Position numbers and translations under genes: made by a program. The notes under the pieces are model-generated. The model saw only the letters and a program-made list of their open reading frames with translations. It was not told the origin of the DNA and did no database searches. DNA of 64,000 bases from Pseudarthrobacter sp. BIM B-2242 (GTDB lineage: Bacteria > Actinomycetota > Actinomycetes > Actinomycetales > Micrococcaceae), in NCBI RefSeq assembly GCF_014764445.1, contig NZ_CP061721.1, forward strand, positions 1,116,001 to 1,180,000, given 5' to 3'. Shown here one piece after another: positions 25,869 to 34,669 of this stretch (positions are counted from its first letter, which is position 1; the number at the start of each line of letters is the position of its first letter).

Positions 25869-26967
25869 GCACGCCCGCCTGAAGCTCGCCGTCATCCAGA
25901 AACGGATGGAGTGGGGCAAAGCCAGAAGGTCCGACGGCGGCCCGGTGGCCGGTCTGCTGGCCATGATGCAGTGGCTGCTCGCCAGGCTCAACGCTTTCCG
26001 GCCAATGCGCGCCTGGCAGCACTACACTCTCCAGCATGGCCCGCTCATGAGCGCCGGCATCGGCTTCAACATGTTTTTCTCCATCACGGGCCTCCTGGCC
26101 ACGGGCTTCTCCATTGCCGGCCTGGTGCTCCGCGGCCAGCCTGCCCTGCTGGACACCATCATCAGCAGCGTGGCGCAAAGCGCTCCCGGCCTGCTGAAGG
26201 TCGACGGCGGAACGGGCCTGGTGGATCCCAAGGACCTGCTGAACCCGGACGGCCTCGGTTGGGCAGCGGTGATTGCTGCCGCGGTCACGGTGGTCACGTC
26301 CCTGGGCTGGATCGCCGGGCTCCGCGACGGCCTCCGCGGGGTGGTGGAACTGCCGCCGCTGAAGATCAACATCATCCTGCTGAAGCTGCGCGACGTCGGC
26401 ACGCTGCTGCTTTTGGGCGTTGCCCTGGTGATCAGCGCCGGAGCGTCCCTGGTGTTCGGCACGGCCGCCGGCTGGGTCAGCGATTTCCTCCGGCTGGACC
26501 CTGCGGTGGCCGGTCCGCTGACCACGCTGATCAAGATCGGTGTGCCGCTGGTCCTGAGCTGGGTCACCGCCGTTGTGATGTTCCGCCTGGCCGGCGGGCT
26601 GAAGCTGTCGCGGCGGGCCCTGCTGGAGGGGACCGTCCTGGCCGCTGTGGGCACCACCATCCTGCAGGTGTTCAGCACCGAACTGCTGGCCGGCGCGGGC
26701 AGGAACCCGATCCTGGCGCCTTTCGCCATCATCATCGGGCTCCTGATCTGGTTCAACCTTGTCAGTCAGGTCTACCTGGTCGCGGCCGCCTGGTCAGCCG
26801 TCCGCGACGGGGACCTCAAGAGCGCTCCTGCCGGACACGAGAAGGGGCTGTGGGGTGCCCGGCACATCCAGCCGGGTAAAACGCCTGTGGAGCACCACAA
26901 CGGCGCCGCGGTGGCTACTGCGGGGACTGTGCGGCGTCGAGGTACTGGTCGGCCCAGGCAGAAATGA
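25813..26967 (+). CDS. YihY/BrkB family inner-membrane protein
   Basis: Membrane protein of about 384 residues with six helices in the BrkB/YihY pattern: AWQHYTLQHGPLMSAGIGFNMFFS opens the domain, GLRDGLRGVVELPP follows helix 2-3, and NLVSQVYLVAAAWSAVRDG closes it. The family was once called ribonuclease BN; the transport role is undefined. The start is uncertain: GTG 25813 has GGCGGGA four bases upstream and overlaps the 2H gene by 56 bases; ATG 25906 is the alternative. The 3' end overlaps the convergent hydrolase gene by 53 bases. Confidence 0.85.
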   Translation: MAPKQQRTPAQTEPPLPTEHARLKLAVIQKRMEWGKARRSDGGPVAGLLAMMQWLLARLNAFRPMRAWQHYTLQHGPLMSAGIGFNMFFSITGLLATGFSIAGLVLRGQPALLDTIISSVAQSAPGLLKVDGGTGLVDPKDLLNPDGLGWAAVIAAAVTVVTSLGWIAGLRDGLRGVVELPPLKINIILLKLRDVGTLLLLGVALVISAGASLVFGTAAGWVSDFLRLDPAVAGPLTTLIKIGVPLVLSWVTAVVMFRLAGGLKLSRRALLEGTVLAAVGTTILQVFSTELLAGAGRNPILAPFAIIIGLLIWFNLVSQVYLVAAAWSAVRDGDLKSAPAGHEKGLWGARHIQPGKTPVEHHNGAAVATAGTVRRRGTGRPRQK

Positions 26968-27694
26968 TGCGGGCGGCGCGCGCTGCCTGACCCTTGCCGG
27001 TCAGCAGGTGGTCGCTGCCTTCAAGGGACACGAAGTTCCGCGGGTGCCGGGCCGTCTGGAAGATGGTGCTGGCATTCTCGATTCCCACCGTGTTGTCGGT
27101 GGGGGAGTGCATCACCATCAGCGGCTTGTGCAGCTGGCGGATGCAGTCCGTGAGGTCCGCGTGCTCCAGGTCCTCGACAAAGTGCTTCCTGATCTCCACG
27201 CGCTTCCCGCCGAGGTCCACTTCGGCACTGCCTTCGCTGAGGATCTTGTCCAGCGCTGCATCGAACACGTGGGCCACATGCTTGGGGGAGAACGGGGCAC
27301 CCACGGTTGCGACGGCGTCGAGCTCGGGGATCTGCCGCGCGGCCGAAAGCACTGCGGCACCGCCGAAGGAATGGCCCACCAGCAGGGAGATCGCCTTGCC
27401 CTGGGTACGCATGTACTCGGCGGCCTTCACCGTGTCCGCCACCTTGTGGCTGAACGAGCCCTCGGACCAGTGCCCGGCAGATTCACCCAGCCCCAGGTTG
27501 TCGAAGCGCAGCATGCCGATCCCGGTGTCTGCCAGGGCTTTGCACATCCGCGAGGCCGAGGGACTGTCCTTGCCCAGCGTGAAGCCGTGCGAAAACACGC
27601 CCCAGCCGCGCACCGGCCCTTCCGGAACGTCGATGATGCCGGAGAGCAATTCGCCGGTGGATCCTTCGAAGCTGACTTTTTCGGAGCGGGACAT
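26915..27694 (-). CDS. Alpha/beta hydrolase
   Basis: Serine hydrolase of about 259 residues from ATG 27694 (MSRSEKVSFEG), where a weak AAAGGT site stands upstream; the ATG at 27751 would extend into the sdh terminator. The nucleophile elbow is GHSFGG (Ser about residue 106) and the C-terminal catalytic acid and His are in HSPTDNTVG and GSDHLLTG. It resembles the dienelactone-hydrolase/osmotically induced hydrolase branch (FxxSHGF oxyanion region). The substrate is unknown. Its C-terminal codons overlap the convergent BrkB-type gene. Confidence 0.88.
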   Translation of the reverse strand: MSRSEKVSFEGSTGELLSGIIDVPEGPVRGWGVFSHGFTLGKDSPSASRMCKALADTGIGMLRFDNLGLGESAGHWSEGSFSHKVADTVKAAEYMRTQGKAISLLVGHSFGGAAVLSAARQIPELDAVATVGAPFSPKHVAHVFDAALDKILSEGSAEVDLGGKRVEIRKHFVEDLEHADLTDCIRQLHKPLMVMHSPTDNTVGIENASTIFQTARHPRNFVSLEGSDHLLTGKGQAARAARIISAWADQYLDAAQSPQ

Positions 27695-27735
27695 GGGGAC
27701 CTTTTCGTTTGGTGCCGGTAGGTTGCCGTGAAACC

Positions 27736-27775
27736 ACGGCGGCGCCCCCACCTGGAAGGTGAGAGGCGCCGTCGT
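27736..27775 (-). terminator. Terminator of the sdhCDAB operon
   Basis: Arms 27736-27746 (ACGGCGGCGCC) and 27765-27775 pair at ten of eleven positions, 25 bases past the sdhB stop. It separates sdhB from the hydrolase gene on the same strand. Confidence 0.7.
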
Positions 27776-27800
27776 CGTACTACTTGTGGTTCCGGTGGTT

Positions 27801-28583
27801 CTAGATCTTGCGGGAGAGGATTGCCTGCTTGACCTCGGCGATGGCCTGGGTCACCTGGATGCCGCGGGGGCATGCTTCGGAGCAGTTGAAGGTGGTGCGG
27901 CAGCGCCACACGCCTTCCTTGTCGTTCAGGATTTCCAGTCGCATGTCGCCGGCATCATCACGGGAATCGAAGATGAAGCGGTGGGCATTGACGATCGCGG
28001 CCGGGCCGAAGTACTGGCCATCGGTCCAGAACACGGGGCAGGAGGACGTGCACGCGGCGCACAGGATGCACTTGGTGGTGTCGTCAAAACGCTCACGGTC
28101 CTCGGCGGACTGCAGGCGTTCCTTGGTGGGCTCGTGGCCCTTGTTGATCAGGAACGGCATGACCTCGCGGAACGACTGGAAGAACGGCTCCATGTCCACA
28201 ATCAGGTCCTTCTCCACCGGCAGGCCCTTGATGGGCTCAACGGTGATGGGCTTGGACGTGTCCAGGTCCTTCAGGAGGGTCTTGCAGGCAAGGCGGTTGC
28301 GGCCGTTGATGCGCATGGCATCGGAGCCGCAGACGCCGTGGGCGCAGGAGCGGCGGAAGGAAACGCTGCCGTCGATTTCCCACTTGACCTTGTGCAGGGC
28401 GTCCAGCACACGGTCGGTGCCGTACATGGTCACCTTGAAGTCATCCCAGGTGGCGTCCTCGGACACCTCAGGGTTGTAGCGGCGCACGCGCAGGGTGACG
28501 TCGAATGTGGGGATCTCTCCGCCGCCTCCGACGTGTGCGGGCAGTTCGATCTTTGAGGCTGGCTCAGCAAGTTCGGCGGACAT
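27801..28583 (-). CDS. sdhB: Succinate dehydrogenase iron-sulfur subunit
   Basis: Electron-transfer subunit of respiratory complex II, 260 residues. The N-terminal 2Fe-2S ferredoxin domain holds RSCAHGVCGSDAM with a further Cys in RLACKTL; the C-terminal domain has CILCAACTSSCPV (4Fe-4S) and CRTTFNCSEACPRGI (3Fe-4S and part of 4Fe-4S). All expected cysteines are there. It lies one base after sdhA and is the last gene of the operon. Confidence 0.98.
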   Translation of the reverse strand: MSAELAEPASKIELPAHVGGGGEIPTFDVTLRVRRYNPEVSEDATWDDFKVTMYGTDRVLDALHKVKWEIDGSVSFRRSCAHGVCGSDAMRINGRNRLACKTLLKDLDTSKPITVEPIKGLPVEKDLIVDMEPFFQSFREVMPFLINKGHEPTKERLQSAEDRERFDDTTKCILCAACTSSCPVFWTDGQYFGPAAIVNAHRFIFDSRDDAGDMRLEILNDKEGVWRCRTTFNCSEACPRGIQVTQAIAEVKQAILSRKI

Positions 28584-28584
28584 C

Positions 28585-30396
28585 TTAGTACTTCCTCACC
28601 ATCGGCTCGTAGCGGGTAAAGACAACCGGTTTGGTGGCGAGGCGGATACCGGCTGTAACTGCGGCATCTGCCGCCGCCGTTCCGTCGGCCGGGGCGTGGT
28701 CATCCTTGTACGCCATGGAGTGCTTCATGAATTTTTCGTCGTTGCGGTCCGGGAAGTCCTCGCGGAAGTGTCCGCCGCGGGACTCCTCACGGTGCAGTGC
28801 CGCCACGGTCATGACCTTGGCCAGTTCCAGCAGGAAGCCCAGTTCCACGGCTTCGAGCAGGTCCAGGTTGAACCGCTTGCCCTTGTCCTGGACGCTGATG
28901 TTCTTGTAGCGCGCCTCGAAGGACTCGATGTCCCGGAGGACCTGGTTCAGGGTGTCAGCCGTGCGGAACACCTGCATGTTGGCGTCCATGGTGTCCTGCA
29001 GGTCCTTACGGATCACGGCCACCTTTTCGTCGCCGGTGCCGTTGCGGGCAATGTTCAGCAGCTCGATGGTGTACGCCTCGGGGTCCTCGGGGAGGTCCAC
29101 GAAGTCAGCCGTCTTGGCGTATTCGGCGGCGGCGACGCCGGCGCGCTTGCCGAACACGTTGATGTCCAGGAGCGAGTTGGTGCCCAGTCGGTTGGAGCCG
29201 TGGACCGACACGCAGGCAACTTCACCGGCAGCGTAGAGGCCCGGAACCACGGTGTCGTTGTCCTGCAGGACCTCGGTGGTGATGTTCGTGGGGATGCCGC
29301 CCATGGCGTAATGGGCCGTCGGGAAAACGGGGACGGGCTCCGTGTAGGGCTCCACACCGAGGTAGGTGCGGGCGAACTCCGTGATGTCCGGCAGTTTGGC
29401 GTCGATGTGCGCCGGCTCCAGGTGGGTCAGGTCCAGGAGGACGTAATCCTTGTTTGGACCACAGCCGCGGCCTTCGCGGACTTCGTTGGCCATGGAGCGG
29501 GCCACGATGTCACGGGGTGCCAGGTCCTTGATGGTGGGGGCGTAACGCTCCATAAAGCGCTCACCCTCGGAGTTACGCAGGATGGCGCCCTCACCGCGTG
29601 CTGCTTCGGACAGCAGGATGCCCAGGCCGGCAAGGCCTGTCGGGTGGAACTGGAAGAACTCCATATCCTCCAGGGGGATGCCGCGGCGGAACGCGATGCC
29701 CATGCCGTCACCGGTGAGGGTGTGTGCGTTGGACGTGGTCTTGAAGACCTTGCCGGCGCCGCCGGAAGCGAAGACCACGGACTTGGCCTGGAAGACGTGC
29801 AGTTCACCGGAGGCGAGGTCGTAGGACACAACGCCGGCAACACGCTTCTGCTTGTACGGCGTGCCGTCTTCGCGGACGGCGTCTTCCTCGACCGTCAGCA
29901 GGTCCAGGACGTAGTACTCGTTGTAGAACTCGACGTTGTGCTTGACGCAGTTCTGGTAGAGCGTCTGGAGGATCATGTGGCCGGTGCGGTCGGCGGCGTA
30001 GCAGGCGCGGCGGACCGGTGCCTTGCCGTGGTCGCGGGTGTGGCCACCGAAGCGGCGCTGGTCGATCCGGCCTTCAGGGGTGCGGTTGAACGGCAGGCCC
30101 ATCTTCTCAAGGTCCAGCACGGCGTCGATGGCTTCCTTGGCCATGACCTCCGCTGCATCCTGGTCAACCAGGTAGTCGCCGCCCTTGACGGTGTCGAAGG
30201 TGTGCCATTCCCAGTTGTCTTCCTCGACGTTGGCAAGGGCCGCACACATGCCACCCTGCGCAGCACCTGTGTGCGAGCGGGTGGGGTAGAGCTTGGTCAG
30301 TACTGCTGTGCGCGCGCGCTGACCGGACTCGATCGCGGCGCGCATGCCAGCGCCACCGGCACCGACGATGACGACGTCGTACTTATGGACCTGCAT
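28585..30396 (-). CDS. sdhA: Succinate dehydrogenase flavoprotein subunit
   Basis: Catalytic FAD subunit that oxidises succinate to fumarate, 603 residues. The FAD Rossmann loop VVIVGAGGAGMRAA opens the protein; the covalent-FAD histidine is in SHTGAAQGG; active-site residues are in RRFGGHTRDHGK and the C-terminal REESRGGHFREDFP. The length and the SHTGAAQGG motif fit the bacterial/mitochondrial SdhA type, not the menaquinol fumarate reductase branch. A 104-base gap with an inverted repeat separates it from sdhD. Confidence 0.98.
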   Translation of the reverse strand: MQVHKYDVVIVGAGGAGMRAAIESGQRARTAVLTKLYPTRSHTGAAQGGMCAALANVEEDNWEWHTFDTVKGGDYLVDQDAAEVMAKEAIDAVLDLEKMGLPFNRTPEGRIDQRRFGGHTRDHGKAPVRRACYAADRTGHMILQTLYQNCVKHNVEFYNEYYVLDLLTVEEDAVREDGTPYKQKRVAGVVSYDLASGELHVFQAKSVVFASGGAGKVFKTTSNAHTLTGDGMGIAFRRGIPLEDMEFFQFHPTGLAGLGILLSEAARGEGAILRNSEGERFMERYAPTIKDLAPRDIVARSMANEVREGRGCGPNKDYVLLDLTHLEPAHIDAKLPDITEFARTYLGVEPYTEPVPVFPTAHYAMGGIPTNITTEVLQDNDTVVPGLYAAGEVACVSVHGSNRLGTNSLLDINVFGKRAGVAAAEYAKTADFVDLPEDPEAYTIELLNIARNGTGDEKVAVIRKDLQDTMDANMQVFRTADTLNQVLRDIESFEARYKNISVQDKGKRFNLDLLEAVELGFLLELAKVMTVAALHREESRGGHFREDFPDRNDEKFMKHSMAYKDDHAPADGTAAADAAVTAGIRLATKPVVFTRYEPMVRKY

Positions 30397-30434
30397 ACTT
30401 TGGCGCTCTTTCTCTCAAAATTCGCAATAAAACA

Positions 30435-30479
30435 ACGGGCAGGCGTTACCCGCACCGCAAAACACGGTCCGCTGCCCGT
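30435..30479 (-). other. Inverted repeat between sdhD and sdhA
   Basis: Arms ACGGGCAG (30435-30442) and CTGCCCGT (30472-30479), with an inner ACCG/CGGT pair (30454-30457, 30465-30468), form a hairpin in the only long gap of the operon. It may stabilise or process the message between membrane and catalytic subunits; no U-run follows. Confidence 0.5.
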
Positions 30480-30500
30480 AAGCAGCGGAGCATAGGTGGC

Positions 30501-30962
30501 CTAGGCGGGGCAGAAGCCGCCCGGCAGCGGGACACCGTCAACAACGGGGCACGGGTTGAAAGTGAAGATCACCAGGGTGCCAAGGACGATGATCACGGTG
30601 GTGGCCGCGTACAGCACGATCTTGAGCCAGAGACGCGTGGAATCCTTCTCGGCGTAGTCGTTGATGATGGTGCGGACGCCGTTGGTGCCGTGCAGCATGG
30701 CCAGCCACAGCATGGCCAGGTCCCAGACCTGCCAGAACGGGTCAGCCCACTTGCCGGCGACGAAACCGAAATCGATGGCGTGGATGCCCTCACCCACCAG
30801 GAGGTTGACAAAAAGGTGGCCGAAGATGAGGACTACCAGCACAATGCCGGACAGGCGCATGAACAGCCAGGCCAGCATTTCGAAGTTGCCCCGGCTGCTG
30901 CCGGTCCGGCGGTACTGGGGTGAAATCTTGCCGCTGCGCGGGCTGTCAATCGTTGCAGTCAT
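30501..30962 (-). CDS. sdhD: Succinate dehydrogenase membrane anchor subunit
   Basis: Hydrophobic anchor of complex II, 153 residues with three helices. Heme/quinone-site residues are in MLHGTNGVRTII (His) in the second helix region. A polar N-terminus (about 30 residues, RSGKISPQYRRTGSSRGNFEM) precedes helix 1. It lies three bases after sdhC and ends 104 bases before sdhA. Confidence 0.93.
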   Translation of the reverse strand: MTATIDSPRSGKISPQYRRTGSSRGNFEMLAWLFMRLSGIVLVVLIFGHLFVNLLVGEGIHAIDFGFVAGKWADPFWQVWDLAMLWLAMLHGTNGVRTIINDYAEKDSTRLWLKIVLYAATTVIIVLGTLVIFTFNPCPVVDGVPLPGGFCPA

Positions 30963-30965
30963 GGC

Positions 30966-31346
30966 TTAGTGACCTCCAAGGGCAAGGGAAAGGTGGCGAA
31001 TGGAGAAGCCGACCATCACAACTACCCACAGGGCCAGGACAGTCCACAGCATCTGGCGCTGGTACTTGGCGCCCTTCTTCCAGAAGTCGACGGCGATGAT
31101 CCGCAGGCCGTTAAAGGCGTGGAAAACAATCGCGGCAACCAGGCCCGTTTCACCCAGGGCCATGAGGGGGTTCTTGTATGCGCCAATAACTGCGGTGTAA
31201 GCCTCAGGGGAAACACGCACCAATGAGGTGTCCAGCACATGGACCAACAAGAAGAAAAAGATCACTACACCGGTAATTCGGTGTCCTACCCAGGACCACA
31301 TGCCTTCACGGCCGCGGTACAAGGTGCCAGCTGGTTTTGTCGGCAC
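30966..31346 (-). CDS. sdhC: Succinate dehydrogenase cytochrome b556 subunit
   Basis: Second membrane anchor of complex II, 126 residues from GTG 31346 (VPTKPAGTLYRG), which has GGGAGG seven bases upstream; the longer frame to 31418 has no such site. The sdhC signature SWVGHRITGVV is present and the heme-ligand region is FHAFNGLRII. Three helices are seen. It is the first gene of the operon; a promoter with -35 TTGAAT and -10 TAGATT lies about 90 bases upstream. Confidence 0.94.
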   Translation of the reverse strand: MPTKPAGTLYRGREGMWSWVGHRITGVVIFFFLLVHVLDTSLVRVSPEAYTAVIGAYKNPLMALGETGLVAAIVFHAFNGLRIIAVDFWKKGAKYQRQMLWTVLALWVVVMVGFSIRHLSLALGGH

Positions 31347-31434
31347 TGATAAACCTCCCTGCAACACAGCGGCGCTGGCATGAGATCCACGCGGGGGGAA
31401 CGCCTGCTGCGAGAGCACTCGTAGCTCGAGCCTA

Positions 31435-31463
31435 AATCTAGGCTTCGCTCACAGCTTATTCAA
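31435..31463 (-). promoter_or_regulatory. Predicted promoter of sdhCDAB
   Basis: On the minus strand -35 TTGAAT (31458-31463) and -10 TAGATT (31435-31440) are spaced exactly 17 bases. The -10 lies in a small inverted repeat GCCTA/TAGGC. Predicted start is near 31428, giving a leader of about 80 bases. Confidence 0.6.
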
Positions 31464-31602
31464 TTTAGGAACTCCTTGGTGACCCCGCAATGCCCGGATT
31501 TTGCTTTTAATTGAGACGAACACCACATGCAGCCGCCTGTGGAGGGGCCCGCGGACGCCCCCAAGCCCGGTGGTGGTGGGTGGTCGGCTAAAGTAGGCCT
31601 TG

Positions 31603-32736
31603 ATGAGTACAGACAAAGTGACAAGCCCGGCATCACCCCTTGACCGTTTTATTGCGGTGATTCCGGCAGGCGGAGTGGGGACCCGCCTCTGGCCCCTGTC
31701 ACGTGCAGCAGCTCCCAAATTCCTTCACGATCTCACTGGTTCAGGCAGTACGTTGCTGCGGGCCACCTACGACCGTCTCGAGCCCCTCGCGGGCCGCCGG
31801 GTCCTGGTTGTCACCGGGACGGCCCACCGCGCGGCAGTGTGCCGTCAGTTGCCTGAGATCCAGGACGCCGACCTCGTGCTCGAAAGCGAGCCCAAGGATT
31901 CCGGCGCCGCAATCGGACTGGCCGCCGCCATCCTGCATGAGCGGGATCCGGACACCATCATGGGTTCCTTCGCCGCGGACCAGGTGATCAGCCCGGACCA
32001 CCTGTTCCACGCAGCGGTGCGGGAGGCCATCCATACGGCCGCAGCCGGCAAGATCGTGACCATCGGCATCAAGCCCACGCACCCGTCCACCGGCTTCGGT
32101 TATATCCGGGCCGGCCAGGAGCTGCATATCGAGGGTGCCCCCAGTGCGCAGGCAGTGGTGGAGTTTGTGGAGAAGCCGGACGAAGAAGTGGCCCAGCAGT
32201 ACGTGGACAGTGGCGAGTACGTCTGGAACGCGGGGATGTTCGTGGCTCCGGTGGCCCTGATGCTCAAGCACCTGGAAGCCAACCAGCCCGAGCTGTTCAA
32301 CGGCCTGCTCGAAATCGCCCGGGCGTGGGACACTCCGGACCGCGACGCCGTCACGGCCCGTGTCTGGCCTACGCTGCCTAAGATTGCCATCGACTATGCG
32401 GTGGCCGAACCTGCGGCGGCCGCCGGCGACGTCGCCGTGGTGCCGGGCACATTCGGCTGGGACGACGTCGGGGATTTCGCTTCCGTGGGCAGGCTCAACA
32501 GTGCGCGGGAAGTGGACGACGTCACGGTCATCGGTGAGGGCGCGCGTGTGTTCACGGAGAACGCCAGCGGTGTGGTGGTTTCCGACACCAAGCGCGTGAT
32601 TGCCCTGATCGGTATTAAGGACGTGGTCATTGTGGACACCGGAGATGCCCTGCTGGTGACCACCAAGGAGCACGCCCAGCGGGTCAAGGGCGCTGTTGAC
32701 GCGCTCAAGGCCAGCGGCGATACCGACGTCCTGTAG
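31603..32736 (+). CDS. manC: Mannose-1-phosphate guanylyltransferase
   Basis: Makes GDP-mannose from mannose-1-phosphate and GTP, feeding mannosylated wall and glycan synthesis. It has 377 residues, lacking the C-terminal isomerase domain of the longer bifunctional ManC proteins. The nucleotidyltransferase signature AVIPAGGVGTRLWPLSR with PKFLH is near the N-terminus, and FVEKP and the YVWNAGMFV block follow. ATG 31603 is preferred over an adjacent TTG. It is divergent from sdhCDAB and stands alone. Confidence 0.92.
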   Translation: MSTDKVTSPASPLDRFIAVIPAGGVGTRLWPLSRAAAPKFLHDLTGSGSTLLRATYDRLEPLAGRRVLVVTGTAHRAAVCRQLPEIQDADLVLESEPKDSGAAIGLAAAILHERDPDTIMGSFAADQVISPDHLFHAAVREAIHTAAAGKIVTIGIKPTHPSTGFGYIRAGQELHIEGAPSAQAVVEFVEKPDEEVAQQYVDSGEYVWNAGMFVAPVALMLKHLEANQPELFNGLLEIARAWDTPDRDAVTARVWPTLPKIAIDYAVAEPAAAAGDVAVVPGTFGWDDVGDFASVGRLNSAREVDDVTVIGEGARVFTENASGVVVSDTKRVIALIGIKDVVIVDTGDALLVTTKEHAQRVKGAVDALKASGDTDVL

Positions 32737-32822
32737 CCCCGTCCGTGGTGTCAAGGCGCGGCGCGGGCTGTAACGCTACGCCTCGATGACGCTATTTTGT
32801 GGACGCTCGCTAGAGTAAATGA

Positions 32823-34022
32823 GTGCGTAATTACACTACTGAAGCCGAGCCCACCGCATTGGTGCGGCCATGGCTGGAGCCGCTCCTGCCGGAACTGATC
32901 GATTTCCGCAGGGATCTCCATGCGCACCCGGAGCTCTCCTTCAAGGAATTCCGCACCACGGACAAGCTAGTTGAGCGCCTTGAGGCTGCAGGCCTGGCGC
33001 CGCGGCGGCTTGAGGGCACCGGCCTGACTGTGGACATCGGCGAAGGACCGATCGCCACGGCCCTGCGCGGCGACATCGACGCATTGCCGATCATCGAGGA
33101 AACCGGGCTGCCGTTTGCCTCAAAGAACCATGGCGTGACGCACGCCTGCGGTCATGATGTCCACACCGCCACGATGCTTGGCGTCGCTTTGGTCCTGCAG
33201 AACATGCATGAGGAGTCCCCGCTCGGCGGCACCGTCCGGATCATCTTCCAGCCCGCCGAGGAGACCATGCCCGGCGGTGCGCTGTCCTGCATCGAGCAGG
33301 GCGTCCTGGATGGCGTGCCGCGCATCTTCGCGCTGCACTGTGACCCGAGGATCGACGTCGGGCGCATCGGCACGCGCATCGGCGCCATTACGTCCGCGTC
33401 GGACACCATCAAGATCGAACTCACCGGACGCGGCGGCCACACGTCCCGGCCGCACCTGACAGAGGACCTGGTGTTCGCCCTGGCGCAGATCGCCGTGAAT
33501 GTTCCGGCCGTGCTCTCCCGCCGGGTGGATGTCCGCAGCGGGGTATCCGTGGTGTGGGGCCAGATCAACGCCGGCTCGGCTCCCAACGCCATCCCCGGCA
33601 CCGGCTACATGGCCGGCACCATGCGCTGCCTGGACCGCGACGCCTGGCACGATGCCGGCGAACTTCTGGATGAGGTGGTGCAGCAGGTCGCCGCACCCTA
33701 TGGCGTGGACGTGCACCTGGAACACACCAGGGGAGTGCCGCCGGTGGTGAACTCCGAACACGAGACGGCGCTGATCGAGGCTGCAGCCCGCGCTGAACTC
33801 GGTGAGAGTGCTGTCACGCTCACGCCGCAGTCCATGGGCGGGGAGGACTTCGCGTGGTTCCTGGCCGAGCGGCCGGGTGCCATGATGCGCCTGGGCACCA
33901 AAACTCCCGGCGGCGAAGAATACGACCTGCACCGCGGTGACTACATCCTGGACGAGCGTGCGCTGGGCCTCGGCATCCAGGTCCTTACCGCCGCGGCCCT
34001 GCGGACCATCCGCGACCTCTGA
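32823..34022 (+). CDS. M20 family amidohydrolase (N-acyl amino acid / hippurate hydrolase type)
   Basis: Metallopeptidase of 399 residues that removes acyl groups from amino acids or related amides. Metal ligands are in THACGHDVHTATMLG, QPAEETMPGG (Glu pair) and GGEDFAWFL (near the C-terminus); the dimerisation domain RGGHTSRP is in the middle. GTG 32823 is the start; the overlapping ATG two bases upstream leads to an immediate stop. The exact substrate cannot be told. A hairpin follows the stop. Confidence 0.92.
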   Translation: MRNYTTEAEPTALVRPWLEPLLPELIDFRRDLHAHPELSFKEFRTTDKLVERLEAAGLAPRRLEGTGLTVDIGEGPIATALRGDIDALPIIEETGLPFASKNHGVTHACGHDVHTATMLGVALVLQNMHEESPLGGTVRIIFQPAEETMPGGALSCIEQGVLDGVPRIFALHCDPRIDVGRIGTRIGAITSASDTIKIELTGRGGHTSRPHLTEDLVFALAQIAVNVPAVLSRRVDVRSGVSVVWGQINAGSAPNAIPGTGYMAGTMRCLDRDAWHDAGELLDEVVQQVAAPYGVDVHLEHTRGVPPVVNSEHETALIEAAARAELGESAVTLTPQSMGGEDFAWFLAERPGAMMRLGTKTPGGEEYDLHRGDYILDERALGLGIQVLTAAALRTIRDL

Positions 34023-34034
34023 CCAACTCCGCCC

Positions 34035-34081
34035 CGAACGGACACCGCAGGCCCCGCCAAGGGCTCCAGGGTGTCCGTTCG
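34035..34081 (+). terminator. Hairpin after the M20 gene
   Basis: Arms CGAACGGACACC (34035-34046) and GGTGTCCGTTCG (34070-34081) are perfect with a 23-base GC-rich loop. It lies 13 bases after the stop and isolates the ohrR promoter downstream. Confidence 0.7.
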
Positions 34082-34140
34082 TCGTTAAGAAGCCGCCTCC
34101 TTCTCCGCGCCAGGTCAGCGGCGGCATGCGGGATTAAGTT

Positions 34141-34161
34141 GTGCACAATTGAATTGTGCAC
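34141..34161. promoter_or_regulatory. OhrR-type operator over the ohrR promoter
   Basis: Perfect palindrome GTGCACAAT-TGA-ATTGTGCAC. It fits between a possible -35 (TTGTGC, 34139-34144) and -10 (TATTGT, 34162-34167), spaced 17 bases, with the ohrR ATG at 34175 near the expected transcription start, so the message may be nearly leaderless. ATTGTGCAC-like arms agree with the AT-rich ACAATT...AATTGT type of known OhrR sites. Confidence 0.8.
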
Positions 34162-34174
34162 TATTGTTGTTGCT

Positions 34175-34609
34175 ATGACTGAAGCTCCCCGCCTGGACCG
34201 CCAAGTGTGCTTTGCGCTGTACTCAGCGTCACGGGCCGCTACGGCCGTCTACCGGCCCGTGCTCGAAGACCTCGGCCTGACATATCCGCAGTATCTGGTG
34301 ATGCTGGTTCTCTGGGAATCGGAACCGAGGGGAGTCAAGGAACTCGGCGAAGAACTGGGGCTGGACTCCGGGACGCTGTCGCCGCTGCTCAAGCGCCTTG
34401 AGGCCATGGGGCTCGTCGAGCGCCGACGGTCCGGGGAAGATGAGCGCCGTGTTGTTGTTCATCTGACCCCCACGGGGCGGGCGCTTAGCACCAGGGCCGG
34501 CGCGATTCCCCAACGCCTGGCTGACGCCGCCGGACTATCAGGTGAGGAGCTGGAACAGCTCCGCACCACCCTGGAACGGCTCACCCAGGCCCTGCACCGG
34601 GCACACTGA
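34175..34609 (+). CDS. ohrR: MarR-family organic hydroperoxide sensor repressor
   Basis: Represses ohr until oxidised by organic peroxides. ATG 34175 (MTEAPRLDRQVCFALYSASRA) gives 144 residues; the longer frame would start inside the operator. The peroxidatic cysteine is Cys12, in the conserved QVCFALYSASR context, and the Tyr pair is in LTYPQYLVMLVLWE. It is the only cysteine, so this is the one-Cys type. The winged helix is VKELGEELGLDSGTLSPLLKRLE. The target gene ohr is 60 bases downstream on the same strand. Confidence 0.95.
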   Translation: MTEAPRLDRQVCFALYSASRAATAVYRPVLEDLGLTYPQYLVMLVLWESEPRGVKELGEELGLDSGTLSPLLKRLEAMGLVERRRSGEDERRVVVHLTPTGRALSTRAGAIPQRLADAAGLSGEELEQLRTTLERLTQALHRAH

Positions 34610-34669
34610 ACGGTTCCGCTGAGCACGCAAGTTTCCGTAAACCCATATCCAACAGGACGGACCCAACCC

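Noticed and set aside
30435..30479. Inverted repeat between sdhD and sdhA as a true terminator
   Set aside because: No U-run and sdhA and sdhB must be expressed with sdhCD; kept only as a possible processing or attenuating hairpin.
28495..30495. 666-codon plus-strand frame antisense to sdhA
   Set aside because: sdhA is unambiguous; the antisense frame has no recognisable motif.
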